A DNA stretch of 64,000 bases, taken from contig NZ_JAQBOC010000023.1 of assembly GCF_028288225.1 (NCBI RefSeq), forward strand, positions 1 to 64,000, given 5' to 3'. The notes under the pieces were generated by a model. That model made no database searches. It had not been told where the DNA came from and worked only from the letters and a program-made list of their open reading frames with translations. This DNA is from Mucilaginibacter sp. Its GTDB lineage: Bacteria > Bacteroidota > Bacteroidia > Sphingobacteriales > Sphingobacteriaceae. A program made the position numbers and the translations under genes. Positions 26,971 to 35,616 of this stretch are shown piece after piece. Position 1 is the first letter of the stretch; each line of letters opens with the position of its first letter.

Positions 26971-27465
26971 TTAGACTAATGTTTTAATGTATTGAATACC
27001 ACTGTCAGATACTCTAAAATTCTTTCCTGAAAGCTTGAAAATCCTCTTAGTAGATTCATTCGATTTATTGAAAGCATTTGCATTACTTAGCTTCACCCCT
27101 TGGTCAATTAATAAATTTGAAGCTTCCGGTATCGTAAAAAAATTGCCATTGTTATGCGACTGCACATAGAAACTGGAGACAAGTAGCTTATCAACGTTGC
27201 TTAATGTTCTGGGGAACCTGTTAAGGTATTCTCCAAAAGAATCAGGTAAAGCACTATCATTTGAGACCTTATCATTATTTAATGGTTCGGTATTTTTTAA
27301 TAAGTCATTATTGGAAGCGTTTTTTGTTTTTTGTGGCCCCTTAATTATATCTAAATATTCGCTTATATAAGTTCCGAATGTTTCATTAATATATTTTGCT
27401 TCACCATGAACTTCAAACTCCCTTGTTTCCAAGTTAATTCTTATTTTAATTTGATTATTTTCCAT
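26971..27465 (-). CDS. Small protein, shared N-terminal motif plus winged-helix-like C-terminus (second gene)
   Basis: 164 residues. It begins 'IKIRINLETREFEVHGEAKYI' (beta-hairpin, then a helix 'TYISEYLDII'), has an Asn-rich linker (about 45-70), and ends in 'YLNRFPRTLSNVDKLLVSSFYVQ' plus 'FTIPEASNLLIDQGVKLSNA' and 'FRVSDSGIQYIKTL', a predicted winged helix. Unrecognised by name. It starts 2 bp after the stop of the first gene, so co-expression is nearly certain. Confidence 0.7.
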   Translation of the reverse strand: MENNQIKIRINLETREFEVHGEAKYINETFGTYISEYLDIIKGPQKTKNASNNDLLKNTEPLNNDKVSNDSALPDSFGEYLNRFPRTLSNVDKLLVSSFYVQSHNNGNFFTIPEASNLLIDQGVKLSNANAFNKSNESTKRIFKLSGKNFRVSDSGIQYIKTLV

Positions 27466-27467
27466 TT

Positions 27468-28067
27468 TTAGTTTTGATTATTCATAGCATCCAATATTTG
27501 CTCGGCTTCTTTCATGCCAGGTACGGTTATTATCACATTTGTATATTTTCCATTACCATCAAGTAAAAACCATTTTTTGTTCTTTTTTAAATAGGCCGAA
27601 AAATGGCCAGCATCTAATTCACCATGCATTTCACAAAAGTTTCTTAAATCAACAGAGGAGACTTTTTCAACTAAGGATATCTTAAATTTTATATATAAAT
27701 ACACGAGTAATAATTTTAACATTTTAGCACCTGTAGAATTACCTGGTATTTTTGTTAGAATTTGAACTTTATCTCCATTAATGGCGATTACATTTTTATA
27801 CTTTGCTAAAATACTATCTGATTCTTTCATCTCTTCAAAGTCAGCATATTCATTGCTCGTTTTTAACAAGGGAGTTCTTTCTACATCATTGAACGTTATA
27901 GCATTTAACGTTTCCTTTGCAATAAGTCCTTGCTTAATATTCTCAGCAAAAAAGTCTATGATATTTTTATTAAATTGAACTTGTTCTTTTACGAAATCTA
28001 CAGGCCCTGAAATTTCAAGTTCAGAGGTGCTAATCCGAAAGCTTGCGTGATTTAAATTTATTTCCAT
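27468..28067 (-). CDS. Small protein, shared N-terminal motif plus winged-helix-like C-terminus (first gene)
   Basis: 199 residues. The N-terminus 'FRISTSELEISGPVDFVKEQ' repeats the hairpin-and-helix motif of the two following genes. The C-terminal 85 residues ('KMLKLLLVYLYIKFKISLVEKVSSVDLRNFCEMHG...GHFSAYLKKNKKWFLLDGNGK') fit a winged helix. First gene of the operon; the promoter must lie in the very AT-rich sequence upstream. The repetition of one architecture in three adjacent, divergent genes implies a heteromeric complex or serial duplication. Confidence 0.7.
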   Translation of the reverse strand: MEINLNHASFRISTSELEISGPVDFVKEQVQFNKNIIDFFAENIKQGLIAKETLNAITFNDVERTPLLKTSNEYADFEEMKESDSILAKYKNVIAINGDKVQILTKIPGNSTGAKMLKLLLVYLYIKFKISLVEKVSSVDLRNFCEMHGELDAGHFSAYLKKNKKWFLLDGNGKYTNVIITVPGMKEAEQILDAMNNQN

Positions 28068-28800
28068 AAATTATGTATGTTTTTTAATATTACGCATACC
28101 CAACAACCATGCCAATCGCATTCTTGATGTTTTTGTCAGTATTTTACTGACAAAATTTCATAGTTGACATTGTATCAGCTATTTAAATAAAAATTTTGCT
28201 TTTCCAAAAAAAGGACCATTTAATAATTATTTTGTCTTTATTAAATTAATATTCTGTGCGTAATGAAAATACAACTGCTTGTTTATTAAATTATTTATAC
28301 ATTGTAATTTATTGATAATAAGATATATAGATTATGTTTTTAAATTAATTATTAATAAAATTTATTTTACATCAATTAAAATACACAAAAAATAAACTCA
28401 TATATTATTTATTATCAAATATTTATATTAAAAAATTAATTAATTAAGATAGTTCTTAAATAACAATTATCATTTAATTAAATGTTTGGAAATATTTAAT
28501 TCTAAAATGAATTTACATATCAATGGCGTTTATACCTTCTCCATGAAATGAATAGCCTGCAGGGACAATCTTGAAAACTTGGCCCGTTTTATCAGCAAGC
28601 TGACATCTCAATGAAGTAAGCCCCCACCCACATTCTGGAGTATGCAGCACTCAGGCCTAGGGAGGTGGGTACTCGTGATACCGCTAACAGGTAGCCCGCC
28701 CAACCGTCTTACACCCCTATTCCTTCGCCGTCCGTAGGTACCATGTCTACAGATTCGCCAGCTTTTACAGATGCAAACCTGGTAACAAAAGCAAATAACA
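28068..28800. other. AT-rich spacer upstream of the HEPN-like operon
   Basis: About 450 bp (28080-28530) is extremely A+T-rich with long 'attaattaat'-type runs and no ORF, typical of silenced foreign DNA or a regulatory region. From 28540 composition returns to normal, but no gene is supported up to 28800. Confidence 0.45.
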
Positions 28801-28842
28801 TAAAAAAGGCTGCCTGAAATATTAATACAGGACAGCCTCTTT
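28801..28842 (-). terminator. Terminator of the SnoaL-like gene
   Basis: On the minus strand AGGCTG...CAG pairs with CTG...CAGCCT and is followed by six T residues, about 120 bp after the stop of the gene at 28963-29355. Confidence 0.6.
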
Positions 28843-28962
28843 AGTTTTGTTTATTTTTTGTGAATATCAGTGTCAAAAGCTTAAGCCGGGATTCGCCTTT
28901 TTTGGCTTGGAACTTAAGACTTTCGGCACAGCACCAAACGTCAATTTATGAGTAACATCACA

Positions 28963-29355
28963 TTAATGACCCGTAGTATTATAAAAAAATTGGTCATTAA
29001 CAATTTTCCCATCCCTAACTTCAAACACACACAACTCATTCATTACATTTCTGCCGTGTTCTTTATAAGTTGCGTCAACGTTCATCGTGCAGGCAAAAAA
29101 GTTATCACTTACCAGGGGGTTGGAAATAGCAACGCTGTGCAATTGTTCAACTGAATCGAACCAACGATTTGTGCTTTCTAAAACAGCCTGCTTACCAACT
29201 GTTTTTCCCGCCATCGGCGAACCCTCGGGTTCAATGCTAACGATGTTATCGTCGTACAATTCATTAATAGCCTCAACATTTTTGCCTTCCCGGCACAGCT
29301 GTACAAGCCTGCTTGCAACTTGCTGTGCATTCATTGTTTCAACTTGAGTACTCAT
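28963..29355 (-). CDS. SnoaL-like / NTF2-fold protein
   Basis: A 130-residue protein of the nuclear-transport-factor-2-like (SnoaL-like) fold: 'ASRLVQLCREGKNVEAINELYDDNIVSIEPEGSPMAGKTVGKQAVLE' is the typical helix-helix-strand start, and 'VMNELCVFEVRDGKIVNDQFFY' the typical last strands. Many such proteins are stress-associated or bind small hydrophobic ligands; substrate and activity cannot be deduced. A monocistronic gene. Confidence 0.85.
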   Translation of the reverse strand: MSTQVETMNAQQVASRLVQLCREGKNVEAINELYDDNIVSIEPEGSPMAGKTVGKQAVLESTNRWFDSVEQLHSVAISNPLVSDNFFACTMNVDATYKEHGRNVMNELCVFEVRDGKIVNDQFFYNTTGH

Positions 29356-29538
29356 AATTTTAAAAATTAAAGGTTAATTAATCAATTAATTACTAGTTAA
29401 AACAACAGCATTTATATTTAATGGTTTCCCCGGGTTGATTAAATTTTTGTTAAAAAATAATTTGCCTATCTGGTGCGGATAACGGGTGCTTTCCACCTCG
29501 CAGCATCCCGCAAAATTAATTTGCACGCGCAGCGTTTG

Positions 29539-29563
29539 CTGTCCCGAAACAAGTTCGGGACAG
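29539..29563. repeat. CTGTCCCGAA/TTCGGGACAG hairpin
   Basis: A 10-bp perfect stem with a 5-nt loop. This sequence is a frequent dispersed hairpin in Bacteroidota genomes. Confidence 0.5.
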
Positions 29564-29979
29564 GCTGTTCCTTATAATGACGTAATTGTAAATTATTGAT
29601 AACCAATACTATTTTCACCCGTCATTGACGGGCGATAAGTTATTTTTCGTCCCCTCTAGCGCGAATGACGGGCGGACAAGCGCGCAATCGCTTCTCGTGA
29701 TTTAGGACGAAAATTAATGTATAACAGTTTAACTCAGCAAGTTTTGTAGCCGAATACCGTAAACCTAAAGCAGGATTAATCGCTAAAAGTGTAAACCCTT
29801 GTCAGTACGAGACAGCTAAAAGTGTGTAAAAAATCTCCCAATTATAAGGCAATCAATTGGTAATCAAAACGTTCCGATGATATAATGAAAAATAGAATTT
29901 ATGCCATCTGATTATCAATGTGTTAACCGTTGGATAAAATAAAAATAGTTGATAATCAGCATGTTCCACTTTGTTCCAG

Positions 29980-30004
29980 GCGTTCCGTGTGAAAAATGGA
30001 ACGC
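29980..30004. repeat. GCGTTCC/GGAACGC hairpin of the 'gttccac' family
   Basis: A 7-bp stem, preceded by 'gttgataatcagcatgttcc' as at the 14.6 kb copy. See the entry at 14638-14667. Confidence 0.5.
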
Positions 30005-30145
30005 TTGCAGCCCCCTAGAGCAAAATACCGGCAGATCCACAGCGTTTTTTTTATTCATTTAACCCAAAATCGTACGCCCCAATGCCCGCTTCCGTTACAG
30101 CGTACATATTTTGCTCAATATACTTTTTTATAAATCAATTAGTTA

Positions 30146-30153
30146 TAAGTTTG
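30146..30153 (+). promoter_or_regulatory. -7 element (TAAGTTTG) of the second AraC-FtsX gene
   Basis: An exact TAnnTTTG match followed by 'gaacagc'. The same 'tttggaacagc' string precedes paralogue 1 at 20338-20348, so the promoter region was duplicated with the N-terminal module. Confidence 0.55.
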
Positions 30154-30181
30154 GAACAGCTATTGCGTTTAAATATTTCAA

Positions 30182-33100
30182 TTGAACACTTATACTTTCC
30201 ATATCAACGCCTTCGGCCTGCCTTTCCTTGCGACGATCTTTATCGCGCTCACTTTTACCCTGCTGTTATGGTTCACCAAAAGGATCAACCGGACCGCAAA
30301 CCGATTTCTTGGCCTGGCAATGGTTACGATTGTTTTGTGGATAGCCAGGATATTGGGCATCGACATCGGGCTGTCAACTTACATCAATAATTGGAGCTGG
30401 CTGCCGCTGCAATTTTCGCTTGCGCTTGGCCCCCTGATCTATTTTTATGTGCTTAAAATGACCCGGCCGGAATATAAACTCCGGTGGCAGGATCTGCTGC
30501 ATTTTAGTCCGTTGCTGCTTGAATTAAGTGCCCAGGCATTGGAAGTTAGGGATAGTATAAAAACCGGCGCAGCTACTTATGAAACGCCGACCTTTCGGCA
30601 ACTGAACCCCGTATTACATTTACTCGCATTTATTTCGGTCATAATTTATCTTTACCTGTCTCACAGGCTGATAACGCGCTTTTACCAACGGCTAAAATTT
30701 AACGGGGGTGACCGGTACCGGTACAAGTTGCGGTGGCTGCATAACTTACTTATAGGTTTCTGCTTGTTATGGCTGTTATGGATACCCTTCACAGCTGTAG
30801 ATTATTTTTATTACAATTACCAATTAAGTATACATGCTTATTATCCTTTATATCTTCTTTTAGCGGTAATAACCATCTGGATGGGGGCCGTGGCTTTTCT
30901 AAGGCAGGAGGCTGGCGTGCTGGTCGAAACCCCTCTGTTTTTAAAGCCGCAGCTTCCCGCGGATATGAAGCAAAAAAGTACATTGCTGAAGAAAGCCGTG
31001 AAAGCCGGCCTGTATTACCAGGACCCGGAACTAAGTTTAAACTCATTGGCTGAAAAGCTTGAGCTAACTACCCATGACTTATCCCGGATCATCAATACGG
31101 TGCTCAAAAAAAGCTTCAACGATTTCATCAATGAATACCGTGTTGCGGATGTCGTTCAGAAAATGCAGGACCCTGCTTTTGACCATATCACCCTGCTGGG
31201 TATTGCTTTTGAATCGGGATTCAATTCCCAAAGCACCTTTAACCGCATTTTCAGGCAAATGACCGGTAAAAGCCCGCTGGAATATAAAAATGACCTGAAA
31301 AAAGAGTACCCATCTTATAATTTGGGCAGCCATTCCCAATTTGCGCCGGTAATATTGCATCGTGAAACTACTCCCAAGTGGTCGAAGGAGAAATTAAATC
31401 GCAACGATATGTTTAAAAATTATTTCAAAATAGCACGTCGCAACCTGGTACGCAATAAAAGCTATACCGCTATTAATGTTACCGGCCTCGCTGTCGGTAT
31501 TGCTGTTTGTATGGTGATCTTTATCATTATACAATATCAAACCAGCTTCGATACTTTCCACGCAAAGAAAGACCGCATCTATCGTGTGCTGACCGAATAT
31601 CATAACTCAAATGCGGCAACTATTTCTTATGCGAAAAACGTTCCCTTTCGGCTACCCACAGGATTGAAAACAGCTTTTCCGCAAATAGAACAACTGGCTC
31701 CTGTTTATGCCAGCCACAATGACGAGTTACAAGTTCTTGACGGTAATGGAACTCCTGTAAAGAATTTTAAAGAGCGGAGCGGTGTATTTTACACGTCGCC
31801 TTCATTCTTCAAAATGTTTAATTTTCCGCTGCTGGAAGGCTCGTACGAGTCATTAAGAGATCCTAACAATGTGTTGCTTACCAAAGAGATCGCTGAAAAA
31901 TATTTCGGCGACTGGAAAACAGCAGTGGGTAAAACCATTAAAATAACAGGATATTACAGCATAGGCGCAGGATTATTTCAGTTCCCGCCAAATGCGCTGA
32001 AGGTTTCGGGCATCCTCGCGACAATACCTGCAAATACAGATTTTCAGCTAAAATTGGTGGTGGCCTATGGAACAGATTTTACAGGAGATAAAGAATACGG
32101 ATTTGCACAACCCAATTTGGACGGAACAGCACCCGATTTTGGCTGTTATGTTTTGTTGCCACGGAATGTTTCTGCCAGCAATTTTAATGATCAATTAAGT
32201 ACATACGCCAAAAAAACGCAATCGCCAGACAGAAAGGACAGTTATATCATACAACCATTAAGTGATGTGCATTATGATGGAGAAGCCGGCAACTACAGCA
32301 ATAAAACAATCAGTCATGAGCTGCTGAATGTATTGTGGCTCATCGCTGCATTCATCCTGCTAATTGCCTGCGTAAACTTTGTCAACCTGTCTACCGCCCA
32401 AGCAGTTAATCGTGCAAAAGAAGTTGGCGTACGCAAAGTCTTGGGCAGCAGTAAATCTCAACTGCAGATCCAGTTTATCGTCGAAACATTCCTGATCGTT
32501 ACAAGCGCGGTTATACTTGCAACCGGTATTACCATGCTTGCCATGTCGTCCGTAAATAAACTTTTAGAGCTTTCTCTTTCGTTCAACTTATTCAGCGATC
32601 CGGCAATCATTTTATTCCTGTTGGCGATAACCGTAATCGTAACTGCGCTCGCGGGGTTTTATCCATCTATTATTTTATCCCGCTTCAATCCAGTTAATGC
32701 TTTAAAAAGTAAACTCACCTCAAATACACAAGGAATTTCATTAAGAAGGGGATTAGTCGTGTTTCAATTCATCATTGCACAAGCGCTCATCATCGGCACG
32801 CTCGTCATTGTAAAGCAAATGGATTATTTTATGGATCAACCCCTGGGCTTTGATAAAGATGCAATTGTAAACGTTGCTTACCGTCCGGACAAAGCACAGG
32901 ACTATATAAAGCAAAAGTTACTGGCAATAAACGGTGTGCAGGCGGTAAGCTTCACATCTAACACCCCGGTGGAAGATGCTAACAATATGTTTACCAAATT
33001 GAAATTTGACCACGCAGTAAAAGATGCAGATTTCCAGGCCATTACAAAATTCGCCGATGAAGGCTACGTACCGACTTATAAATTACAATTGGTAGCCGGA

Positions 33101-33856
33101 AGAAATTTGCAACCTTCCGGCTGGACAAGAGAGTTTTTAGTGAACGAATCATTCGTAAAAAGCTTAGGACTTAAAAAACCGGAAGATATACTGGGCAAAG
33201 AAGTAAGCATACTTGGAGGACAGATAAAATGCCCTGTTGTTGGTGTAGTGAAAGATTTTAATGACCGGTCTCTTCGCAATGAGCTGGCACCATTGCTTAT
33301 TGCCACAAACAACACCATGTATCGCCAGGCTTCTATTAAACTTTCTATGACAAACATTTCTTCTACGATGCAGTCAATTGAAAAAATATGGAAGCAAACA
33401 TTTCCCGATTATGTTTATGAATACCAGTTTTTAGATGATAAAATTGCTACTTTTTATAAACAGGAGAGCCAGTTAGCCGCTTTGTACAAAATTTTTGCAG
33501 CCATCGCCATATTCCTCAGCTGCCTTGGCTTGTATGGTTTAGCCTCATTTATGGCCGTACAGCGAATAAAAGAAGTTGGTATTCGTAAAGTATTGGGCGC
33601 CAGTGCTGGCAATATCGTTTACTTGTTTTCAAAAGAATTTATCATACTCATTGCTATTGCCTTTATGATTGCTACACCCATTGCATGGTATTACATGCAC
33701 CAGTGGCTACAAGATTATGTTTATCGCATCAAGATCAGCTGGTGGTTATTTGCTGCAGGCGGACTTGCTGCAACAATTATTGCACTTGCAACGATAAGTT
33801 TCCAGGCAATAAAAGCAGCAAGAGCAAACCCGGTGAAGAGCCTGAGGAGTGAATAA
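30182..33856 (+). CDS. Membrane-anchored AraC regulator fused to FtsX/MacB-type permease (paralogue 2)
   Basis: 1224 residues with the same order as paralogue 1: about seven membrane helices (1-245), an AraC-type HTH (about 270-385), then a complete FtsX/MacB permease from Met410 ('MFKNYFKIARRNLVRNKSYTAINVTG', 'RAKEVGVRKVLGSSKSQ', 'RIKEVGIRKVLGASAG'). The first 409 residues align with paralogue 1 without gaps and are mostly identical, with 86-nt identical DNA around 30401-30486, while the permease halves differ strongly. TTG start. It may sense envelope stress or a ligand in the permease and signal to its own DNA-binding domain; that is inference. Confidence 0.8.
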   Translation: MNTYTFHINAFGLPFLATIFIALTFTLLLWFTKRINRTANRFLGLAMVTIVLWIARILGIDIGLSTYINNWSWLPLQFSLALGPLIYFYVLKMTRPEYKLRWQDLLHFSPLLLELSAQALEVRDSIKTGAATYETPTFRQLNPVLHLLAFISVIIYLYLSHRLITRFYQRLKFNGGDRYRYKLRWLHNLLIGFCLLWLLWIPFTAVDYFYYNYQLSIHAYYPLYLLLAVITIWMGAVAFLRQEAGVLVETPLFLKPQLPADMKQKSTLLKKAVKAGLYYQDPELSLNSLAEKLELTTHDLSRIINTVLKKSFNDFINEYRVADVVQKMQDPAFDHITLLGIAFESGFNSQSTFNRIFRQMTGKSPLEYKNDLKKEYPSYNLGSHSQFAPVILHRETTPKWSKEKLNRNDMFKNYFKIARRNLVRNKSYTAINVTGLAVGIAVCMVIFIIIQYQTSFDTFHAKKDRIYRVLTEYHNSNAATISYAKNVPFRLPTGLKTAFPQIEQLAPVYASHNDELQVLDGNGTPVKNFKERSGVFYTSPSFFKMFNFPLLEGSYESLRDPNNVLLTKEIAEKYFGDWKTAVGKTIKITGYYSIGAGLFQFPPNALKVSGILATIPANTDFQLKLVVAYGTDFTGDKEYGFAQPNLDGTAPDFGCYVLLPRNVSASNFNDQLSTYAKKTQSPDRKDSYIIQPLSDVHYDGEAGNYSNKTISHELLNVLWLIAAFILLIACVNFVNLSTAQAVNRAKEVGVRKVLGSSKSQLQIQFIVETFLIVTSAVILATGITMLAMSSVNKLLELSLSFNLFSDPAIILFLLAITVIVTALAGFYPSIILSRFNPVNALKSKLTSNTQGISLRRGLVVFQFIIAQALIIGTLVIVKQMDYFMDQPLGFDKDAIVNVAYRPDKAQDYIKQKLLAINGVQAVSFTSNTPVEDANNMFTKLKFDHAVKDADFQAITKFADEGYVPTYKLQLVAGRNLQPSGWTREFLVNESFVKSLGLKKPEDILGKEVSILGGQIKCPVVGVVKDFNDRSLRNELAPLLIATNNTMYRQASIKLSMTNISSTMQSIEKIWKQTFPDYVYEYQFLDDKIATFYKQESQLAALYKIFAAIAIFLSCLGLYGLASFMAVQRIKEVGIRKVLGASAGNIVYLFSKEFIILIAIAFMIATPIAWYYMHQWLQDYVYRIKISWWLFAAGGLAATIIALATISFQAIKAARANPVKSLRSE

Positions 33857-34237
33857 CAGTTTGCCGGAGCATTAACATGAGATTTGGGATTTAGTTGAAA
33901 CGCAATAAAGATGCTTTCCGGGTTGAAATGCAGGATGGATTCATGTCCAAATCGGTATCAGAGGGAATTAACCCGGTGCATAATGTTATATCTACCTCAA
34001 TTCATTCAAAACGCGAATTTGAGCAGTGAAATAAGAAGAGAACTTATAGCAATACACATTAAGATAGCAAAATGTTTTTACTATTTGATAAGAAGTTATA
34101 CGGAGGTTTTGGTATTTCAACCTGCTCTTTTTGTCAGCGAAATTTTCAAAAATACCATTGTGAATTTTTTTTTAATATTTAGTTGAGTACTACAATAATA
34201 AAATTCGCCTCGCAGATGCAGGCCATAGGCAAAATTT
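33857..34237. other. Intergenic spacer, 381 bp
   Basis: I see no supported gene. A 91-codon ORF at 33911-34186 has no recognisable domain, a biased Ile/Phe content and no ribosome-site or promoter signal. Confidence 0.4.
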
Positions 34238-35422
34238 TTAGAGATAACTCAGCCACCATTTTTGCTTATTGGCCTGTTTATAAGCATCATAACGTTTGCA
34301 TAAAGGATATAATGCAACCACAATGCCTATCCATAAAAGATAGGCAACCGGCAATGAAAATCCATAACCTTTAAGATCTGTGGTAAACCATATAGGCTTT
34401 GTAAGTATCCAAATTTTCCAGTCCTGGCCCGGCAATATTGCGGATGCGATCATTGCTACCAAATGAATCACGTAAATATGGACGAGATAATAAAACATAG
34501 GCACGCGGCCATACACGGAAACAACTTTTACTGCCGCACCTTTTAATTTTTCAGTAAATGAAAGAAATAGACAGGCAGTACCCAGTGTCATTAAAAGATA
34601 TAATAAGGATGTCGGATACTTGTTTACTTTAATAAATGACAGGAAAGTAAAAAAAGCATTTTTTTGTACGCTCCATTTTACCGGGTCGCCGTACACGTTA
34701 CTGTAACGTAACACGATAAACGAAATAATAGCAAAAGTACCGAGTATCAATAAATTTCTTTGTCTTTTTTCAGGGTTGTAGCCTGCCGCGTACCATGCTC
34801 CAAGACAATAGCCTAATGGCATTACGCCAATCCAGGGAACAAGGGGATAGCCTACTAAAAGAATTTCTTTATGCCAGGTAAAAAACTGTTGTTCATGCAG
34901 CAATGACCAGCCAAACGCCTCCAGCGAATTGCCTGCTATGTGAACGTTGTCTAAAAGGTTATGGCCCGCTATAATTATAATGCAAACAACAAGGATCCAT
35001 TTTTTGGGTAAATGAACTAACGCAGCCAGCACTATCATACTTATTCCTAACGCCCATATCGTAATAAACAAAAACATGGGGAATGTAATATTGAAATTCC
35101 AGCCAAAATTCGTTACAATCATTTCGAGAAAAACAAGCCATAGTCCCCGTTTTAAAAGGAATAATGATAGTTCTTTTTTTGTTTTCTTTTGCCCGATAAG
35201 ATAAGCAGAGGTTCCGGCAAGCAGCATAAATATTGGTGCACAAAAATGAGTGATCCATCTTGTAAAAAATAATATGCCACTTGTTTTTGTAAGATCAAGC
35301 GGATCATACAGAAATGAGCCTGCATATAAATAATCCCTTACATGGTCAAGCGCCATGATTATCATGATGGTGCCACGAAGAAAATCAATAGATCTTATCC
35401 TATTCGTAGTAATTGTGTTCAT
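34238..35422 (-). CDS. DUF1624-type membrane acyltransferase (heparan-alpha-glucosaminide N-acetyltransferase-like)
   Basis: A 394-residue protein with about ten membrane helices. It starts with the family hallmark 'NRIRSIDFLRGTIMIIMALDHVRDYL', containing the Asp/His residues conserved in HGSNAT-like and NolX/YeiB-like acyltransferases, and continues with 'PIFMLLAGTSAYL' and 'GYPLVPWIGVMPLGYCLG'. These proteins move an acyl group across the membrane to an envelope glycan; here the acceptor is unknown. Its 5' end and leader are duplicated as a fragment at 41085-41207. It runs parallel to the downstream-strand glycosidase gene, but a 194-bp gap suggests a separate promoter. Confidence 0.85.
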   Translation of the reverse strand: MNTITTNRIRSIDFLRGTIMIIMALDHVRDYLYAGSFLYDPLDLTKTSGILFFTRWITHFCAPIFMLLAGTSAYLIGQKKTKKELSLFLLKRGLWLVFLEMIVTNFGWNFNITFPMFLFITIWALGISMIVLAALVHLPKKWILVVCIIIIAGHNLLDNVHIAGNSLEAFGWSLLHEQQFFTWHKEILLVGYPLVPWIGVMPLGYCLGAWYAAGYNPEKRQRNLLILGTFAIISFIVLRYSNVYGDPVKWSVQKNAFFTFLSFIKVNKYPTSLLYLLMTLGTACLFLSFTEKLKGAAVKVVSVYGRVPMFYYLVHIYVIHLVAMIASAILPGQDWKIWILTKPIWFTTDLKGYGFSLPVAYLLWIGIVVALYPLCKRYDAYKQANKQKWWLSYL

Positions 35423-35616
35423 TAAAGGTTTTGTCGAATATAACAGTATTTTTTGATAATTAAATTTTGATTGATTTTCATCAATTGCCTTAGGTGCAAA
35501 ATCTCACATTATCCTTTTGCTGAATTTTTATCCCGACTACAATAACAGTAAATTAGAAATCTAAGGAAGCAAAAAAAGTCCCTTTTTATTTTTATCCAAA
35601 TGAGAGTTAAGACAGC

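Larger units (their letters stand above)
29356..30145. other. Repeat-rich spacer upstream of the second AraC-FtsX gene
   Basis: Holds no supported gene. Contains the hairpin at 29539-29563, two 'cgtcattgacggg'/'cgaatgacggg' strings (29611-29680), two 'taaaagtgtaa'-type strings (29785-29830) and the hairpin repeat at 29940-30004. Confidence 0.4.

Noticed and set aside
33911..34186. 91-codon ORF after the second AraC-FtsX gene
   Set aside because: No domain, no promoter or ribosome-site signal, atypical residue content.
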